A stretch of DNA of 64,000 nt from Rhizobium viscosum (GCF_014873945.1 NZ_JADBEC010000001.1:434001-498000); one strand, 5' to 3'. Shown: positions 18,893 to 27,692, numbered from the stretch's first letter. The notes: generated by a model from the sequence alone, not told the origin. Translations and numbers: made by a program.

Positions 18893-18910
18893 ATTACAGT
18901 TTGATGACAG
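18893..18910 (-). promoter_or_regulatory. Pho box of pstSCAB
   Basis: Minus strand CTGTCAT-CAAA-CTGTAAT, one mismatch from the tandem PhoB consensus, 115 bases ahead of the pstS ATG. It indicates induction by PhoB under phosphate limitation. Confidence 0.85.
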
Positions 18911-19125
18911 TTTGTGATGGGCGACATGAAATGCAAAGCTGTGCATAAGTCGCTGAAGTCACTGACTTTCCTGATGAATCGCGCGCTGACAATGCCTTGG
19001 CGAATGAGGTGTGGCCCTATTGCCGCAGGGCTGCGGTCGATTGCCGCAGCAATGTGTGAAAATGTCGTTTTCAGACGCCAAAACGCTCCGAGGACCTGAC
19101 GACCGCCCGCGTGTGCTACCGCAAT

Positions 19126-21252
19126 CTACGCGGCATGCTCTTGAAGCTTGCTGGATATTTCGAGTGCCGACATAGGTTTGCCGATCAGATAGCCCTGGAG
19201 CTGGTCGCAGCCGGCCTCACGCAGGATCGCCGCCTGGCGCGTATTCTCGATACCTTCGGCTGTCACGGGAATCTGCAGAGCGGTCGCCAGGGAGATCGTG
19301 GCCCTCAGAACGTCGGCGCCATTCGAGGCTTGGTCGAGAGCGGACACGAGCGAACGGTCGATCTTCATGCGATCAAACCCGAACTGCCGCAATGCGCCGA
19401 TGCTTGCATAGCCGCAGCCAAAGTCATCAAGCGCGAATTTTATACCGACCTGTTTGAGGTGATCTATCGACCGACGGGCCTGTTCCGGGTTTGTCATCAG
19501 GACGCCTTCGGTGATCTCCAATGTCAGGCGCTTAGGATCGAAATCGAGCTCCTGCAGAAGCGAGATCACTTCGGCGGCGAATTCCGGGTTGCAGAGTTGG
19601 ACCGGCGAAACGTTCACCGACAATGCCAGGCCAGGCCAGTTCTTGGCGTGCCCGATGGATGTTTTCAACATGTGAGTGCCGAGTGCATCGATGAGGCCGC
19701 ACCTTTCGGCGAGCGGGATGAAAATCTCAGGGCTTATGTTTCCCGCTGGAGTTCGCCAACGCGCCAGTGCTTCAAGACCAGTAACAGCGCCTGTCGCAGC
19801 GGAGACGAGAGGCTGGAAAAAAGCTTCGATCGCACCATTGCTGATGGCGCTCTTCAACAGAGCTTCCATTTCGGCGACCCTCTGGCGTTCCCGATCCAGC
19901 TCCGGGTCGTATTCGATCGCCCGGCCTCTGCCGTTTGCCTTGGCCCGATAGAGCGCCATATCCGCCCTGCGGAGGAGCTCCAAAGGCGGTACGTCTCCGT
20001 CACGTGCGGCAGCTCCGATGCTTGCGCCGACTTCGATCGTTCGCCCTTCGATTTTGAAGGGTTCGGTGAACAGCGCCAGAATAGTCTCTTCTATCTCCCC
20101 ACGCGCGGCGGTTCCAATCTGCACCAGCGCAAACTCGTCGCCTCCCAGTCGGGCGGCCGCAACGACTTCAGGGTGACAGGCGATCAGGGCGTTCGAGACG
20201 ATCCGGATCAGATCATCCCCTACCGCGTGCCCCCAGGCGTCATTGACTGCCTTGAAGCCATCGAGATCGACCAGATAGAGCCGGGGTGGCGCAACATGAG
20301 TGTCTTCCAGCTCTTCCAGCAGTGCGAGAAGCCCATGCCTGTTCAACAGGCCGCTCAGGCTATCGTGGTTCGCCTCGAAAATCGCCGCTTGGGCCAATTG
20401 GCGCAGGCGGCGCGCCTCGGATGCGCCTACCAGCAGAACGCCCCCCAGGAACATCAGAAGGATGATGACAGCGGCCGCAACGTAAGGATAGACCTGGTGA
20501 AACACGGCGGTTCCGGGCGCTTTGCTGGGCCAGACAAGGTGGCCGATGACGCCACCTCCTATGTCCGAGATCGGTGTGTTCAGCAGGCCCGCCTCAGGCA
20601 CGGCGGCAAGACGCAGCCCTTCGAGTTCGTGCTCGTCCGAAAAGGTGCCGAGAACTTCCGACGTGAGATCCTTGTAGAGACTCAGCACACTCAGCTTCGG
20701 AAGCTCGCCTTCCACGGTGAAAGGCTGGATTGCCTGCGACACGATGAGCGCGATTCCCGTTTCGGTCCGGATGAAATTGACCACCGGTGCCTGTCTGGAT
20801 TCGGCGGCTTTGTTGATCTGCTGGTAAAAGCCTTGACCGAAAAAAACGCTCGGCTGGATGGGCTTGCCTTTGGCATACGCGGAAACGACCGAAGAGCGGT
20901 CGGGGCCGATCACGACGGCGCCGTCGTAGAGCGGATAATCCGCGCTGGTTTTTCCCCAGTTCTCATAGGCCCAATCCGCGGCGGCGGCGGATGAGATCGC
21001 GTTATAGGCGTCATCCCATGCGGCGTTGTCCGTGGTTGTCGCACTCAAGCGACTGCTAAAGGCTGCAATGGCCGCACGGGCGGCGCGCGTGGCCCTGGCA
21101 TCATCGATCTCGTTTGCAGATCGGGTCATCGTGGCGACGACATGGGCCGTGAGGCCCGTCAGCACGAGGGCGACGACGAGGAAGAAAATGGTTGTCGCAA
21201 TGATGGAAGACGCTTGGGTCCGAACGTGTCTACCCGCAAGATTCGACGACAT
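19126..21252 (-). CDS. CHASE4-like / GGDEF / EAL membrane protein
   Basis: A 708-residue protein: one membrane segment (about 15-40), a periplasmic sensor of about 200 residues resembling CHASE4 (DNAAWDDAYNAI), a second membrane segment (about 258-280), GGDEF (about 295-450) with RLGGDEFALV, and EAL (about 465-700). EAL residues all look intact: GLEALARW, SVNVSP, LEITEGVL, DDFGCGYASI, MKIDRSLV, TAEGIE, LQGYLIGKP. Both c-di-GMP synthesis and hydrolysis are therefore possible. No RxxD I-site precedes GGDEF. The gene stands alone, between the pst operon and a cupin gene; the periplasmic signal is unknown. Confidence 0.93.
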   Translation of the reverse strand: MSSNLAGRHVRTQASSIIATTIFFLVVALVLTGLTAHVVATMTRSANEIDDARATRAARAAIAAFSSRLSATTTDNAAWDDAYNAISSAAAADWAYENWGKTSADYPLYDGAVVIGPDRSSVVSAYAKGKPIQPSVFFGQGFYQQINKAAESRQAPVVNFIRTETGIALIVSQAIQPFTVEGELPKLSVLSLYKDLTSEVLGTFSDEHELEGLRLAAVPEAGLLNTPISDIGGGVIGHLVWPSKAPGTAVFHQVYPYVAAAVIILLMFLGGVLLVGASEARRLRQLAQAAIFEANHDSLSGLLNRHGLLALLEELEDTHVAPPRLYLVDLDGFKAVNDAWGHAVGDDLIRIVSNALIACHPEVVAAARLGGDEFALVQIGTAARGEIEETILALFTEPFKIEGRTIEVGASIGAAARDGDVPPLELLRRADMALYRAKANGRGRAIEYDPELDRERQRVAEMEALLKSAISNGAIEAFFQPLVSAATGAVTGLEALARWRTPAGNISPEIFIPLAERCGLIDALGTHMLKTSIGHAKNWPGLALSVNVSPVQLCNPEFAAEVISLLQELDFDPKRLTLEITEGVLMTNPEQARRSIDHLKQVGIKFALDDFGCGYASIGALRQFGFDRMKIDRSLVSALDQASNGADVLRATISLATALQIPVTAEGIENTRQAAILREAGCDQLQGYLIGKPMSALEISSKLQEHAA

Positions 21253-21401
21253 GCCAATCCCGAAAAGATGAATTGCAAGGGCATGTCTTTGGTGACGGCA
21301 GGAGACATCATGTCCGCAATGCGCTGCAGATGAGGTTTAGCATTTGATGATGTAGACACTCTTAATGAGAACGATCAAAAACCGTCTATCCGGGCCGGCG
21401 C

Positions 21402-21746
21402 TCAGACCTTGATCACGTAGTCCTTGCGAGTCGTTTCAACGACTTCCCAGGTTCCCTTAAAGCCCGGCCTGAGGATAAGGCGATCGCCAGCCCTGAGATG
21501 GACCGGCTCACCGCCATCCTCGGTCACGATCGAATGGCCGGAAAGCAGGCTGAAATATTCCCACTCCTCATAGATGATCCGCCACTTGCCGGGCGTTGCC
21601 TCCCAGATACCGGCATAGAGACCGCCGTCGGCCTCCTCGAGATTCCAGGTGCGAAATTGCGGATTGCCGGAAATGATGCGCTCGGCGGCGGGAGCGCCGA
21701 CTTCCGGTTCGACGCCGTCGATATCGAAGGAGATCGTGTTTGCCAT
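21402..21746 (-). CDS. Small cupin protein (Cupin_3/DUF861-like)
   Basis: A 114-residue single cupin with WNLEEADGGLYAGIWEATPG and YEEWEYFSLLSGHSIVTEDGG followed by LRAGDRLILRPGFKGTWEV, the pattern of the EutQ/DUF861 group. Function unknown; relatives bind metals or small carboxylates. The ATG at 21746 is preceded by AAGGGTG; a GTG two codons earlier is an alternative. No operon partner. Confidence 0.75.
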   Translation of the reverse strand: MANTISFDIDGVEPEVGAPAAERIISGNPQFRTWNLEEADGGLYAGIWEATPGKWRIIYEEWEYFSLLSGHSIVTEDGGEPVHLRAGDRLILRPGFKGTWEVVETTRKDYVIKV

Positions 21747-22039
21747 GGTCACCCTTTCCCTCAGTGTCCTTCGCGGCAGAGATTAAACACAAAAAGAACG
21801 ACATCGGCAGAGTCAAAACTCGCCGACCATCGCGGCAATCAAAAATTCTTAGTATCACCGATACCTGACAGAGGCGTGCGCCCGGCGGGTCGGCCCCGTA
21901 CCTTAGTTGCAGCGAAGACAGCGACGGCCATTTCGAAGTCGCGATGCGGGCTAGATGCAGTATTAGCACAAATTGATATATGTCCGAGGGCGTTGCTCTA
22001 TGTGAAAATGCGTCCCCTAACACCACAAGGGAGGCATCC

Positions 22040-22246
22040 ATGAAGCCTTTTTGTGTCGCATTGACGATTTGCCTGGTGTTCGGCACGTCGGCAAGTCGCT
22101 ACATCTCCCTTCCAGGTTATGCGTTCAGGACAGACCCGACTTGCCACCGCACCGTCTCTAAACTCCAGTTCGACAGGAAATGCGATTGGCCGAGAGTCGG
22201 AATAAAAGACTTTTCGCAGCCGAACCAGTTTGGCTTCGGGCTCTAA
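22040..22246 (+). CDS. Hypothetical small secreted protein
   Basis: A 68-residue frame starting MKPFCVALTICLVFGTSASR, a plausible signal peptide, followed by a short mature part with two Cys. The ATG has a near-ideal AAGGGAGG eight bases ahead, the best argument that it is translated. No recognised family. Confidence 0.5.
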   Translation: MKPFCVALTICLVFGTSASRYISLPGYAFRTDPTCHRTVSKLQFDRKCDWPRVGIKDFSQPNQFGFGL

Positions 22247-22330
22247 ATGGCCCAGTTAAGCAAAGTCTATCGCCGCCTTGCGATAAGTTCTGGCAGAGGA
22301 CGGGCAATGTTGAATTTTTTTGTCCGCTAT

Positions 22331-22350
22331 TTTCGTCCGATCGGACGAAA
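22331..22350. repeat. Perfect 20-base palindrome
   Basis: TTTCGTCCGA followed directly by its complement TCGGACGAAA, with further GTCCG/CGGAC copies just outside (22321-22326 and about 22375). It lies 96 bases past the metY stop and 85 bases after a small secreted-protein gene. No T-run, so an operator or a small palindromic repeat is more likely than a terminator. Confidence 0.7.
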
Positions 22351-22445
22351 GCCGCGCCCGAGTCTATTCCACTCGGACGCTGATCCCATGGTTGTATCCC
22401 GACAAAGGTAGTCTGCGAAAATACAAGCGTTGCTGCGAGGGACGC

Positions 22446-23729
22446 TCAGATCTGAGACAGCGACTGTTCGAGATCGGCGATGATGTCCTTCACATCCTCG
22501 ATGCCAACAGAGAGGCGCACCACGTCCGGCCCGGCGCCGGCGGCGATCCTCTGCTCGTCGGTCAACTGCCGGTGCGTGGTGGAGGCCGGATGGATCACCA
22601 GGGAACGCGTATCGCCGATATTGGCAAGATGCGAGAAGAGTTCCAACCCCTCGACCAGCGCCTTGCCAGCCTCGTAGCCGCCCTTGACGCCGAAGGTGAA
22701 GACCGAGCCGGCGCCCTTGGGCGAATAGCGCTGCTGCAGGGCGTGGTTCAGGTCGTCCTCCAGGCCGGCATAATTGACCCAGGCGATCTTGGAATGGGCC
22801 TTCAGCCATTTGGCGACGTCAATCGCGTTGTCGCTATGGCGCTGCATGCGCAGCGGCAGCGTCTCGATGCCGGTCAGGATCAGGAAGGCGTTGAAGGGCG
22901 AGATCGCGGGACCGAGGTCGCGCAGGCCGAGCACGCGGCAGGCGATCGCGAAGGCAAAATTGCCGAATGTCTGGTGCAGCACGACGCCGTTATATTCCGG
23001 CCGCGGGGTGGAGAGCATCGGATAGTTGCCGGTCTTCGACCAATCGAAGGTGCCGCCATCGACGATGATACCGCCCATGGAATTGCCGTGACCACCGAGG
23101 AACTTGGTCAGCGAATGCACGACGATATCGGCACCGTGCTCGATCGGCCGGATGAGATAGGGGGTCGCCATGGTGTTGTCGACGATCAGCGGCAAGTCGT
23201 GACGGTGGGCGATTTCGGCGATCGCAGCGATATCGACAAAAGTGCCGCCGGGATTGGCAAGGCTCTCGATGAAGATCGCCCGGGTCTTGTCGTCGATCCT
23301 GCTCTCGAAATCACTGGGGCTCTCAGGGTCAGCCCAGCGCACCTGCCAGCCGAAATTCTCGAAGGCATGGCCGAACTGGTTGATCGAGCCGCCATAGAGG
23401 CGGCGGGCGGCGACGAAATTCTCGCCCGGACGCATCAGCGTATGGAAGACGATCATCTGCGCCGCATGGCCGGAGGCGACGGCGAGCGCTGCCGTGCCGC
23501 CTTCAAGGGCCGCGACGCGTTCTTCCAGAACCGCCTGTGTCGGGTTCATGATGCGGGTGTAGATATTGCCGAATTGCTGCAGGCCGAAGAGGGCTGCAGC
23601 ATGGTCGGAATCGTTGAAGACGAAGGCCGTCGTCTGGTAGATCGGTGTAATCCGCGCGCCGGTCGCCGGATCGGGCTGCGCGCCCGCATGAATTGCCAGC
23701 GTGTTGAATCCCGGATCGTTTTTGGCCAT
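22446..23729 (-). CDS. metY: O-acetylhomoserine sulfhydrylase (MetY family, PLP enzyme)
   Basis: A 427-residue Cys/Met-metabolism PLP enzyme. It starts MAKNDPGFNTLAIHAGAQPD and has the PLP lysine in VVHSLTKFLGGHGNSMGG, plus ANPGGTFVDI and the long insertion of MetY-type O-acetylhomoserine sulfhydrylases (DWSKTGNYPMLSTPRPEYNG). It makes homocysteine from O-acetylhomoserine and sulfide in methionine synthesis. It lies 117 bases downstream of the CoA-binding-protein gene on the same strand, a pairing I associate with rhizobia. No SAM-II riboswitch is visible. Confidence 0.9.
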   Translation of the reverse strand: MAKNDPGFNTLAIHAGAQPDPATGARITPIYQTTAFVFNDSDHAAALFGLQQFGNIYTRIMNPTQAVLEERVAALEGGTAALAVASGHAAQMIVFHTLMRPGENFVAARRLYGGSINQFGHAFENFGWQVRWADPESPSDFESRIDDKTRAIFIESLANPGGTFVDIAAIAEIAHRHDLPLIVDNTMATPYLIRPIEHGADIVVHSLTKFLGGHGNSMGGIIVDGGTFDWSKTGNYPMLSTPRPEYNGVVLHQTFGNFAFAIACRVLGLRDLGPAISPFNAFLILTGIETLPLRMQRHSDNAIDVAKWLKAHSKIAWVNYAGLEDDLNHALQQRYSPKGAGSVFTFGVKGGYEAGKALVEGLELFSHLANIGDTRSLVIHPASTTHRQLTDEQRIAAGAGPDVVRLSVGIEDVKDIIADLEQSLSQI

Positions 23730-23846
23730 TTCGTCCTCCCGTACTGTTGTTGACGGGCGCGATCATAGCCGCTCGAATTCGAAAGTTAACCGCGATCTTT
23801 TTCAACCGCGGCGCGCTCCGGAGAAAATCCGTTCTGCCTGACGGCG

Positions 23847-24275
23847 TCAGCCGAAAAGACGCGGATACTCGATCGCCGGGCAGCGGTTCATGACGACCTT
23901 GATGCCACCGGCTTCAGCCTTGGCGGCGGCCGCGTTGTCGCTTACGCCGAGCTGCGCCCACACAACCTGCGGGCGGGGATCGAGTGCCAGCGCCTCATCC
24001 ACCACGCCATCAAGATATTCGGATGCGCGGAAGACATCGACCATGTCGACTGGTTCGGGGATGTCGGCGAGACGGGCATAAACGGTCTGGCCCTGAATCT
24101 GCTTGCCTGCCTGTCCCGGATTGACGGGAATGACCTTGTAGCCGCGCGACAGGAGATAACCCATGACGCCGTTGCTCGGCCGGGCCGGATTGGGCGAAGC
24201 CCCCGTCAACGCGATGGTTCTGACGGATTTGAGAATGCCCGAGAGATAGTCGTCGGCGTAAGCATCATGGTTCAT
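23847..24275 (-). CDS. CoA-binding domain protein (YccU-like)
   Basis: A 142-residue single Rossmann CoA-binding domain: VRTIALTGASPNPARPSNGVMGYLLSRGY, VIPVNPGQ, and EPVDMVDVFRASEYLDGVVDEAL. These proteins resemble the N-terminal domain of ADP-forming acyl-CoA ligases but have no catalytic part; cellular role unknown. Located directly upstream of metY and probably transcribed with it. Confidence 0.85.
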   Translation of the reverse strand: MNHDAYADDYLSGILKSVRTIALTGASPNPARPSNGVMGYLLSRGYKVIPVNPGQAGKQIQGQTVYARLADIPEPVDMVDVFRASEYLDGVVDEALALDPRPQVVWAQLGVSDNAAAAKAEAGGIKVVMNRCPAIEYPRLFG

Positions 24276-24396
24276 ATCTTGTGTCTCCGGTCAGGTGTCT
24301 TCAGGAGGAAGATTTTGACAGTCCGATTCATTGAAACCGGGCGGCTTGCTTCAACGTATATATAGGTGCCGGAAAATATCAGGGAGAAATTGTGCC

Positions 24397-24720
24397 ATGA
24401 AAAAACTAGTCCTTGCGCTTGCGCTCGTGCTGTCAGCCTCGCCGGCGCTTGCTATCTCACGCTACAATCCGCTTGCGATGAGCTGCCAGAGCGTGCGGGC
24501 AGCGATCCATAACGAAGGCGCAGTCATCTTTCGCTACACTTCACCGCGCGGCCTTCCTCTCTACGACCGCTATGTCCGCAACAGCAACTATTGCGACGCG
24601 ACCGATTATGCGGAATGGACGAGCATTCCCTCCAAGGACAATCCCAGGTGCCGGGTGCTGAACTGCCAGAATATAGACAACCTGGACGGGATGCTACTCA
24701 TTCCACACTATAGTCTCTAA
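24397..24720 (+). CDS. Hypothetical secreted protein
   Basis: A 107-residue protein with signal peptide MKKLVLALALVLSASPALA, followed by a Cys-containing mature domain (SCQSVRAAIHNEGAVIFRYT; SNYCDATDYAEW; RCRVLNCQNIDN; five Cys, likely disulfides). The ATG is preceded by AGGGAG about ten bases away. It resembles small rhizobial exported proteins of unknown function. Confidence 0.7.
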   Translation: MKKLVLALALVLSASPALAISRYNPLAMSCQSVRAAIHNEGAVIFRYTSPRGLPLYDRYVRNSNYCDATDYAEWTSIPSKDNPRCRVLNCQNIDNLDGMLLIPHYSL

Positions 24721-25201
24721 CTCGGCATTCATTCGGAACTATGAATATCATTGGTCCTTTCGCACCTGCGAGAGGACCTGGCCGTCAATCTGAGGCCACA
24801 AATTGCAGCCAGAACATCCTATGGTTGCTAATTTATAATCATTTCAAAGTTATAGAATAATGTCTATATTTCAGCATCATAGGATTGTCGACACTCTCCT
24901 TCCAAAGAAGAATTTCACCTTTCATACATAATTTGATCATGATATGTTCGCGTGTTCATTAGAAACATCTCATAGTTGTGTGAGCCAAGCGTAATTGAAC
25001 GCATTTCGAGCGCACGCACAAATTGCTACAACGATAGGCAATTGTTCACCTGATCAATCCATGCTATTGAAAATTTGACCGTGCGGAGTACACCTTCCGG
25101 GGCAAATCACGCAAACCCAGGTTGTTATTTCAAGGCAGGTTCAAGCGGGAAAGCTGTGATGTTTTCCCGTATCTTGTTGCACTGCTCCTGGACCATCCGC
25201 C
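24721..25201. other. Long A+T-rich intergenic stretch, no gene seen
   Basis: 481 bases with no supported coding frame. The first 350 are markedly A+T-rich compared with the neighbours. There is an 8-base inverted repeat ATCCTATG (24816)...CATAGGAT (24878) with long spacing, too weak to name. The EamA gene start lies at its right end. Confidence 0.5.
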
Positions 25202-26038
25202 TTGCCCCTCGATGTTCTCCTTCTTGTCCTTTTCGGTGCTCTTCTGCATGCGACATGGAATGCCATCATCAAAGCCGGCAAGGACAAGTCGCTTGATGCG
25301 GCGCTGATCTCTGCGGGCGGCGCGGTCGCCTCGCTGCCCTTCCTGCCGTTGCTCCCCCTACCACAGCCGCAGGCCTGGCCTTTCATCGGCGCTTCCGCCA
25401 TCCTGCAATTTGCCTATTTCCAGCTGGTCGCCGCCGCCTACAGGGCCGGCGATATCGGCTTGGTCTATCCGCTGATGCGTGGCGCCGCCCCCATGCTCAT
25501 CGTCGCCACCAGCGGCTTCATCCTGGGAGAGCATCTGACGGGCGGTGCGCTTGCCGGAACCATGACGATCTGCGTCGGCATATTCACGCTCGCCTTCGAA
25601 GCGCGCCACGGCAGCCGCCACGCGATCATGCTGGCGCTTATCAACGCCTGCGTCATCGCCACCTATACCTATGTGGACGGCGTCGGCGCCCGGCTTTCCG
25701 GAAACGCGGTTTCCTACACGCTGTGGATGTCGCTTCTGCCGCCGGTTCTGCTCTTTGCCTGGGCGGTTTCGCAGCGCGGTCTCGTAACTGTCGCCACTCA
25801 CGTCAGGCGCAACTGGTGGCGCGGGCTGATCGGCGGCGCGGGCTCGATCGCTTCCTACGGGCTGGCGCTCTGGGCGATGACGAAGGCCCCGGTTGCGACG
25901 GTGGCGGCGCTCAGGGAAACCGCCATCCTGTTTGCGCTTGTCATCTCGGTTGTGGTGCTGAAGGAAAAGGCCAGCGCCTGGCGTTACCTCGCCGGCATCA
26001 TCATCGCGCTCGGCGGGCTGATCCTGAAACTTGCCTGA
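25202..26038 (+). CDS. EamA/DMT-family transporter
   Basis: A 278-residue ten-helix membrane protein with two EamA repeats (FGALLHATWNAIIKAGKD at the start of the first; APVATVAALRETAILFALVI and VVVLKEKASAWRYLAG in the second). Substrate cannot be told. No ATG fits; the best start is TTG at 25202, with two further TTGs nine and eight codons upstream. The ribosome site is weak. Its stop abuts the convergent crotonase gene without a gap. Confidence 0.8.
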   Translation: MPLDVLLLVLFGALLHATWNAIIKAGKDKSLDAALISAGGAVASLPFLPLLPLPQPQAWPFIGASAILQFAYFQLVAAAYRAGDIGLVYPLMRGAAPMLIVATSGFILGEHLTGGALAGTMTICVGIFTLAFEARHGSRHAIMLALINACVIATYTYVDGVGARLSGNAVSYTLWMSLLPPVLLFAWAVSQRGLVTVATHVRRNWWRGLIGGAGSIASYGLALWAMTKAPVATVAALRETAILFALVISVVVLKEKASAWRYLAGIIIALGGLILKLA

Positions 26039-26872
26039 TCACTCGCCCTTCCATTCGGGCGTACGCTTGCCGAGGAAGGCGCCGATGCCCTCTTGCGCAT
26101 CATCGGTCAGCATGCTGTCGACCATCACGCTTGCGGCATAATCATAGGCTTCCGCGACGGGCATTTCGAGCTGCTTGTAGAAGGCTTCCTTACCGATCCT
26201 CAGCGCCTGCGGCGACTTCGAGGCAATAACGGAAGCGTATTTGCTGACCACCTGCGTGAGGTACTGCTTCGGCACGATACGGTTGACCAGGCCGAAATCC
26301 TTTGCAGTCGAGGCGTCGATCGTCTCGCCCGTCAGCAACATCTCCATCGCCTGCTTGCGGTGGGCGGCGCGCGAAACAGCGACAGCCGGCGTCGAGCAGA
26401 AAAGCCCGATATTGACGCCTGGCGTGCAGAAGGTGGACGTGTCCGTGCAGATCGCTAGATCGCAGCTTGCGACGAGCTGGCAGCCTGCTGCGGTCGCGAG
26501 CCCATCGATTTCGGCGATGACCGGCTTCGGCAGGCGGCTGATCTCCAGCATCAGGTCGGCCGCCAGCGCAAAAGTCTCTTCGAAGAAAGCGACGCCATCG
26601 TCCTCGTCGGCGCGATGAGCGGTCAGTTCCTTGAGGTCATGGCCGGCGGAAAAAACATTTCCCGTCGAAGCGATGACGACGATGCTAACATCCTCATCCT
26701 TGGCCGCACCCTGCAGCTCGCCCATCAGCGTTTCCATGAGCGATATGGACAGGGCATTGGCCGGCAGATTGTTGAGCGTCAGCCGCAATATGCCGCCGGA
26801 AAGCTGGCGGAGCACGAGGGCGCCCTCGCCCGAATTGTTGTTGTCCTTGCGGAAGGATACGATCTCGGCCAT
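26039..26872 (-). CDS. Crotonase-superfamily protein, ECHDC3-like, catalytic Glu missing
   Basis: A 277-residue crotonase-fold protein. VFSAGHDLKEL forms the first oxyanion-hole loop and DGLATAAGCQLVASCDLAI the second. Where enoyl-CoA hydratases have their catalytic Glu pair, this protein reads CTPGVNIGLFCSTPAVAVSR, the pattern of ECHDC3-type proteins, with Gly instead of the first Glu. Ordinary hydratase activity is therefore doubtful, although automatic annotation would call it enoyl-CoA hydratase. The ATG follows AGGA by nine bases; 46 upstream codons are discarded. A perfect 9-base inverted repeat lies 124 bases upstream. Confidence 0.82.
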   Translation of the reverse strand: MAEIVSFRKDNNNSGEGALVLRQLSGGILRLTLNNLPANALSISLMETLMGELQGAAKDEDVSIVVIASTGNVFSAGHDLKELTAHRADEDDGVAFFEETFALAADLMLEISRLPKPVIAEIDGLATAAGCQLVASCDLAICTDTSTFCTPGVNIGLFCSTPAVAVSRAAHRKQAMEMLLTGETIDASTAKDFGLVNRIVPKQYLTQVVSKYASVIASKSPQALRIGKEAFYKQLEMPVAEAYDYAASVMVDSMLTDDAQEGIGAFLGKRTPEWKGE

Positions 26873-26995
26873 GGCATGTTCCTGTGCGCTGTCTCTATCC
26901 TCGTCTTCTGCCACAAGGGTTAGGCGATTTCGAGCCTGATACGGCAGCTGCGCGACCTCGAAATGCGAATCTTTGGTCATTTCCGGCAAAGTAAA

Positions 26996-27017
26996 ATGAG
27001 GTATCCACATACCTCAT
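26996..27017. promoter_or_regulatory. Perfect inverted repeat, likely operator
   Basis: ATGAGGTAT-CCAC-ATACCTCAT, nine perfect bases per arm. It lies between the crotonase start (124 bases away on the minus strand) and the rplM promoter (55 bases away on the plus strand). Size and spacing suit a dimeric repressor such as a TetR, GntR or MarR protein; the regulator is not in the window neighbourhood. Confidence 0.5.
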
Positions 27018-27071
27018 ATCTAAGTTATTGTTTTCTCTACTCTATTTTTACGGACGCGGAAATGGCTTATA

Positions 27072-27100
27072 TTGACCGACTAACCGATTGCCGTTATAAG
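27072..27100 (+). promoter_or_regulatory. Strong sigma-70-type promoter of rplM-rpsI
   Basis: TTGACC-N17-TATAAG with ideal 17-base spacing, 126 bases ahead of the rplM ATG. The expected start site is at about 27107. Confidence 0.75.
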
Positions 27101-27114
27101 CCGCGCCGGAAATG

Positions 27115-27141
27115 CAGCCTTTCGGGGCTGTTTTTCTTTTT
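27115..27141 (+). terminator. Terminator-like hairpin at the 5' end of the rplM transcript
   Basis: CAGCC-TTTCGG-GGCTG followed by TTTTTCTTTTT, only about 8 bases after the predicted start site and 85 bases before the rplM ATG. It has all the parts of an intrinsic terminator but with a short stem. It may act as an attenuator, stop upstream readthrough, or form a 5' stem that stabilises the mRNA. Confidence 0.65.
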
Positions 27142-27225
27142 GGTCTGTCTTTACAGCCAGCCCAACCAAGCAACAAGAAACGCCCCTCGCCTTCGGGCAT
27201 GGGGATCCAAGAGAGAGTAACAATT

Positions 27226-27690
27226 ATGGCAACCTTCTCCCAGAAGCCTGCAGAGGTGGAGAAGAAGTGGGTCGTCATCGACGCCGAAGGGCTCGTCGTT
27301 GGCCGTCTCGCTTCCGTTATCGCTATGCGTCTGCGCGGCAAGCACAAGGCAACTTTCACGCCTCACGTTGACGACGGCGACAATGTTATCGTCATCAACG
27401 CTGACAAGGTCGTTTTCACCGGCAAGAAGTATTCCGACAAGGTTTACTACTGGCACACCGGTTATGCCGGCGGCATCAAGGAGCGTACCGCTCGCCAGAT
27501 CATCGAAGGCCGCTTCCCGGAGCGCGTCCTCGAGAAGGCTGTTGAGCGCATGGTTCCGCGCGGCCCGCTCGGCCGTCGCCAGATGAAGAACCTGCGTGTT
27601 TACGCCGGCCCGAACCATCCCCATGAAGCCCAGCAGCCGTCCGTCCTCGACGTCGCCTCGCTGAACAAGAAGAACGTAAGGAGCGCCTGA
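27226..27690 (+). CDS. rplM: 50S ribosomal protein L13
   Basis: A 154-residue L13, full length: [18 protein letters not shown] at the start, [20 protein letters not shown] and [20 protein letters not shown]. An early-assembling 23S rRNA binder. The ATG is preceded by GAGAGAG; a longer in-frame extension is rejected because it crosses the promoter hairpin. Two bases before rpsI, the universal pair. Confidence 0.97.
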   Translation: MATFSQKPAEVEKKWVVIDAEGLVVGRLASVIAMRLRGKHKATFTPHVDDGDNVIVINADKVVFTGKKYSDKVYYWHTGYAGGIKERTARQIIEGRFPERVLEKAVERMVPRGPLGRRQMKNLRVYAGPNHPHEAQQPSVLDVASLNKKNVRSA

Positions 27691-27692
27691 TA

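Noticed and set aside
19111..20994. 627-codon plus-strand frame antisense to the GGDEF/EAL gene
   Set aside because: Shadow frame; the complementary frame has intact GGDEF and EAL motifs.
22446..24396. SAM-II riboswitch upstream of metY or the CoA-binding gene
   Set aside because: Alphaproteobacterial methionine genes often have one, but its conserved core is not seen in either leader.
24816..24885. Inverted repeat ATCCTATG...CATAGGAT in the long intergenic gap
   Set aside because: Only eight bases per arm with a 54-base spacer in A+T-rich sequence; expected by chance.
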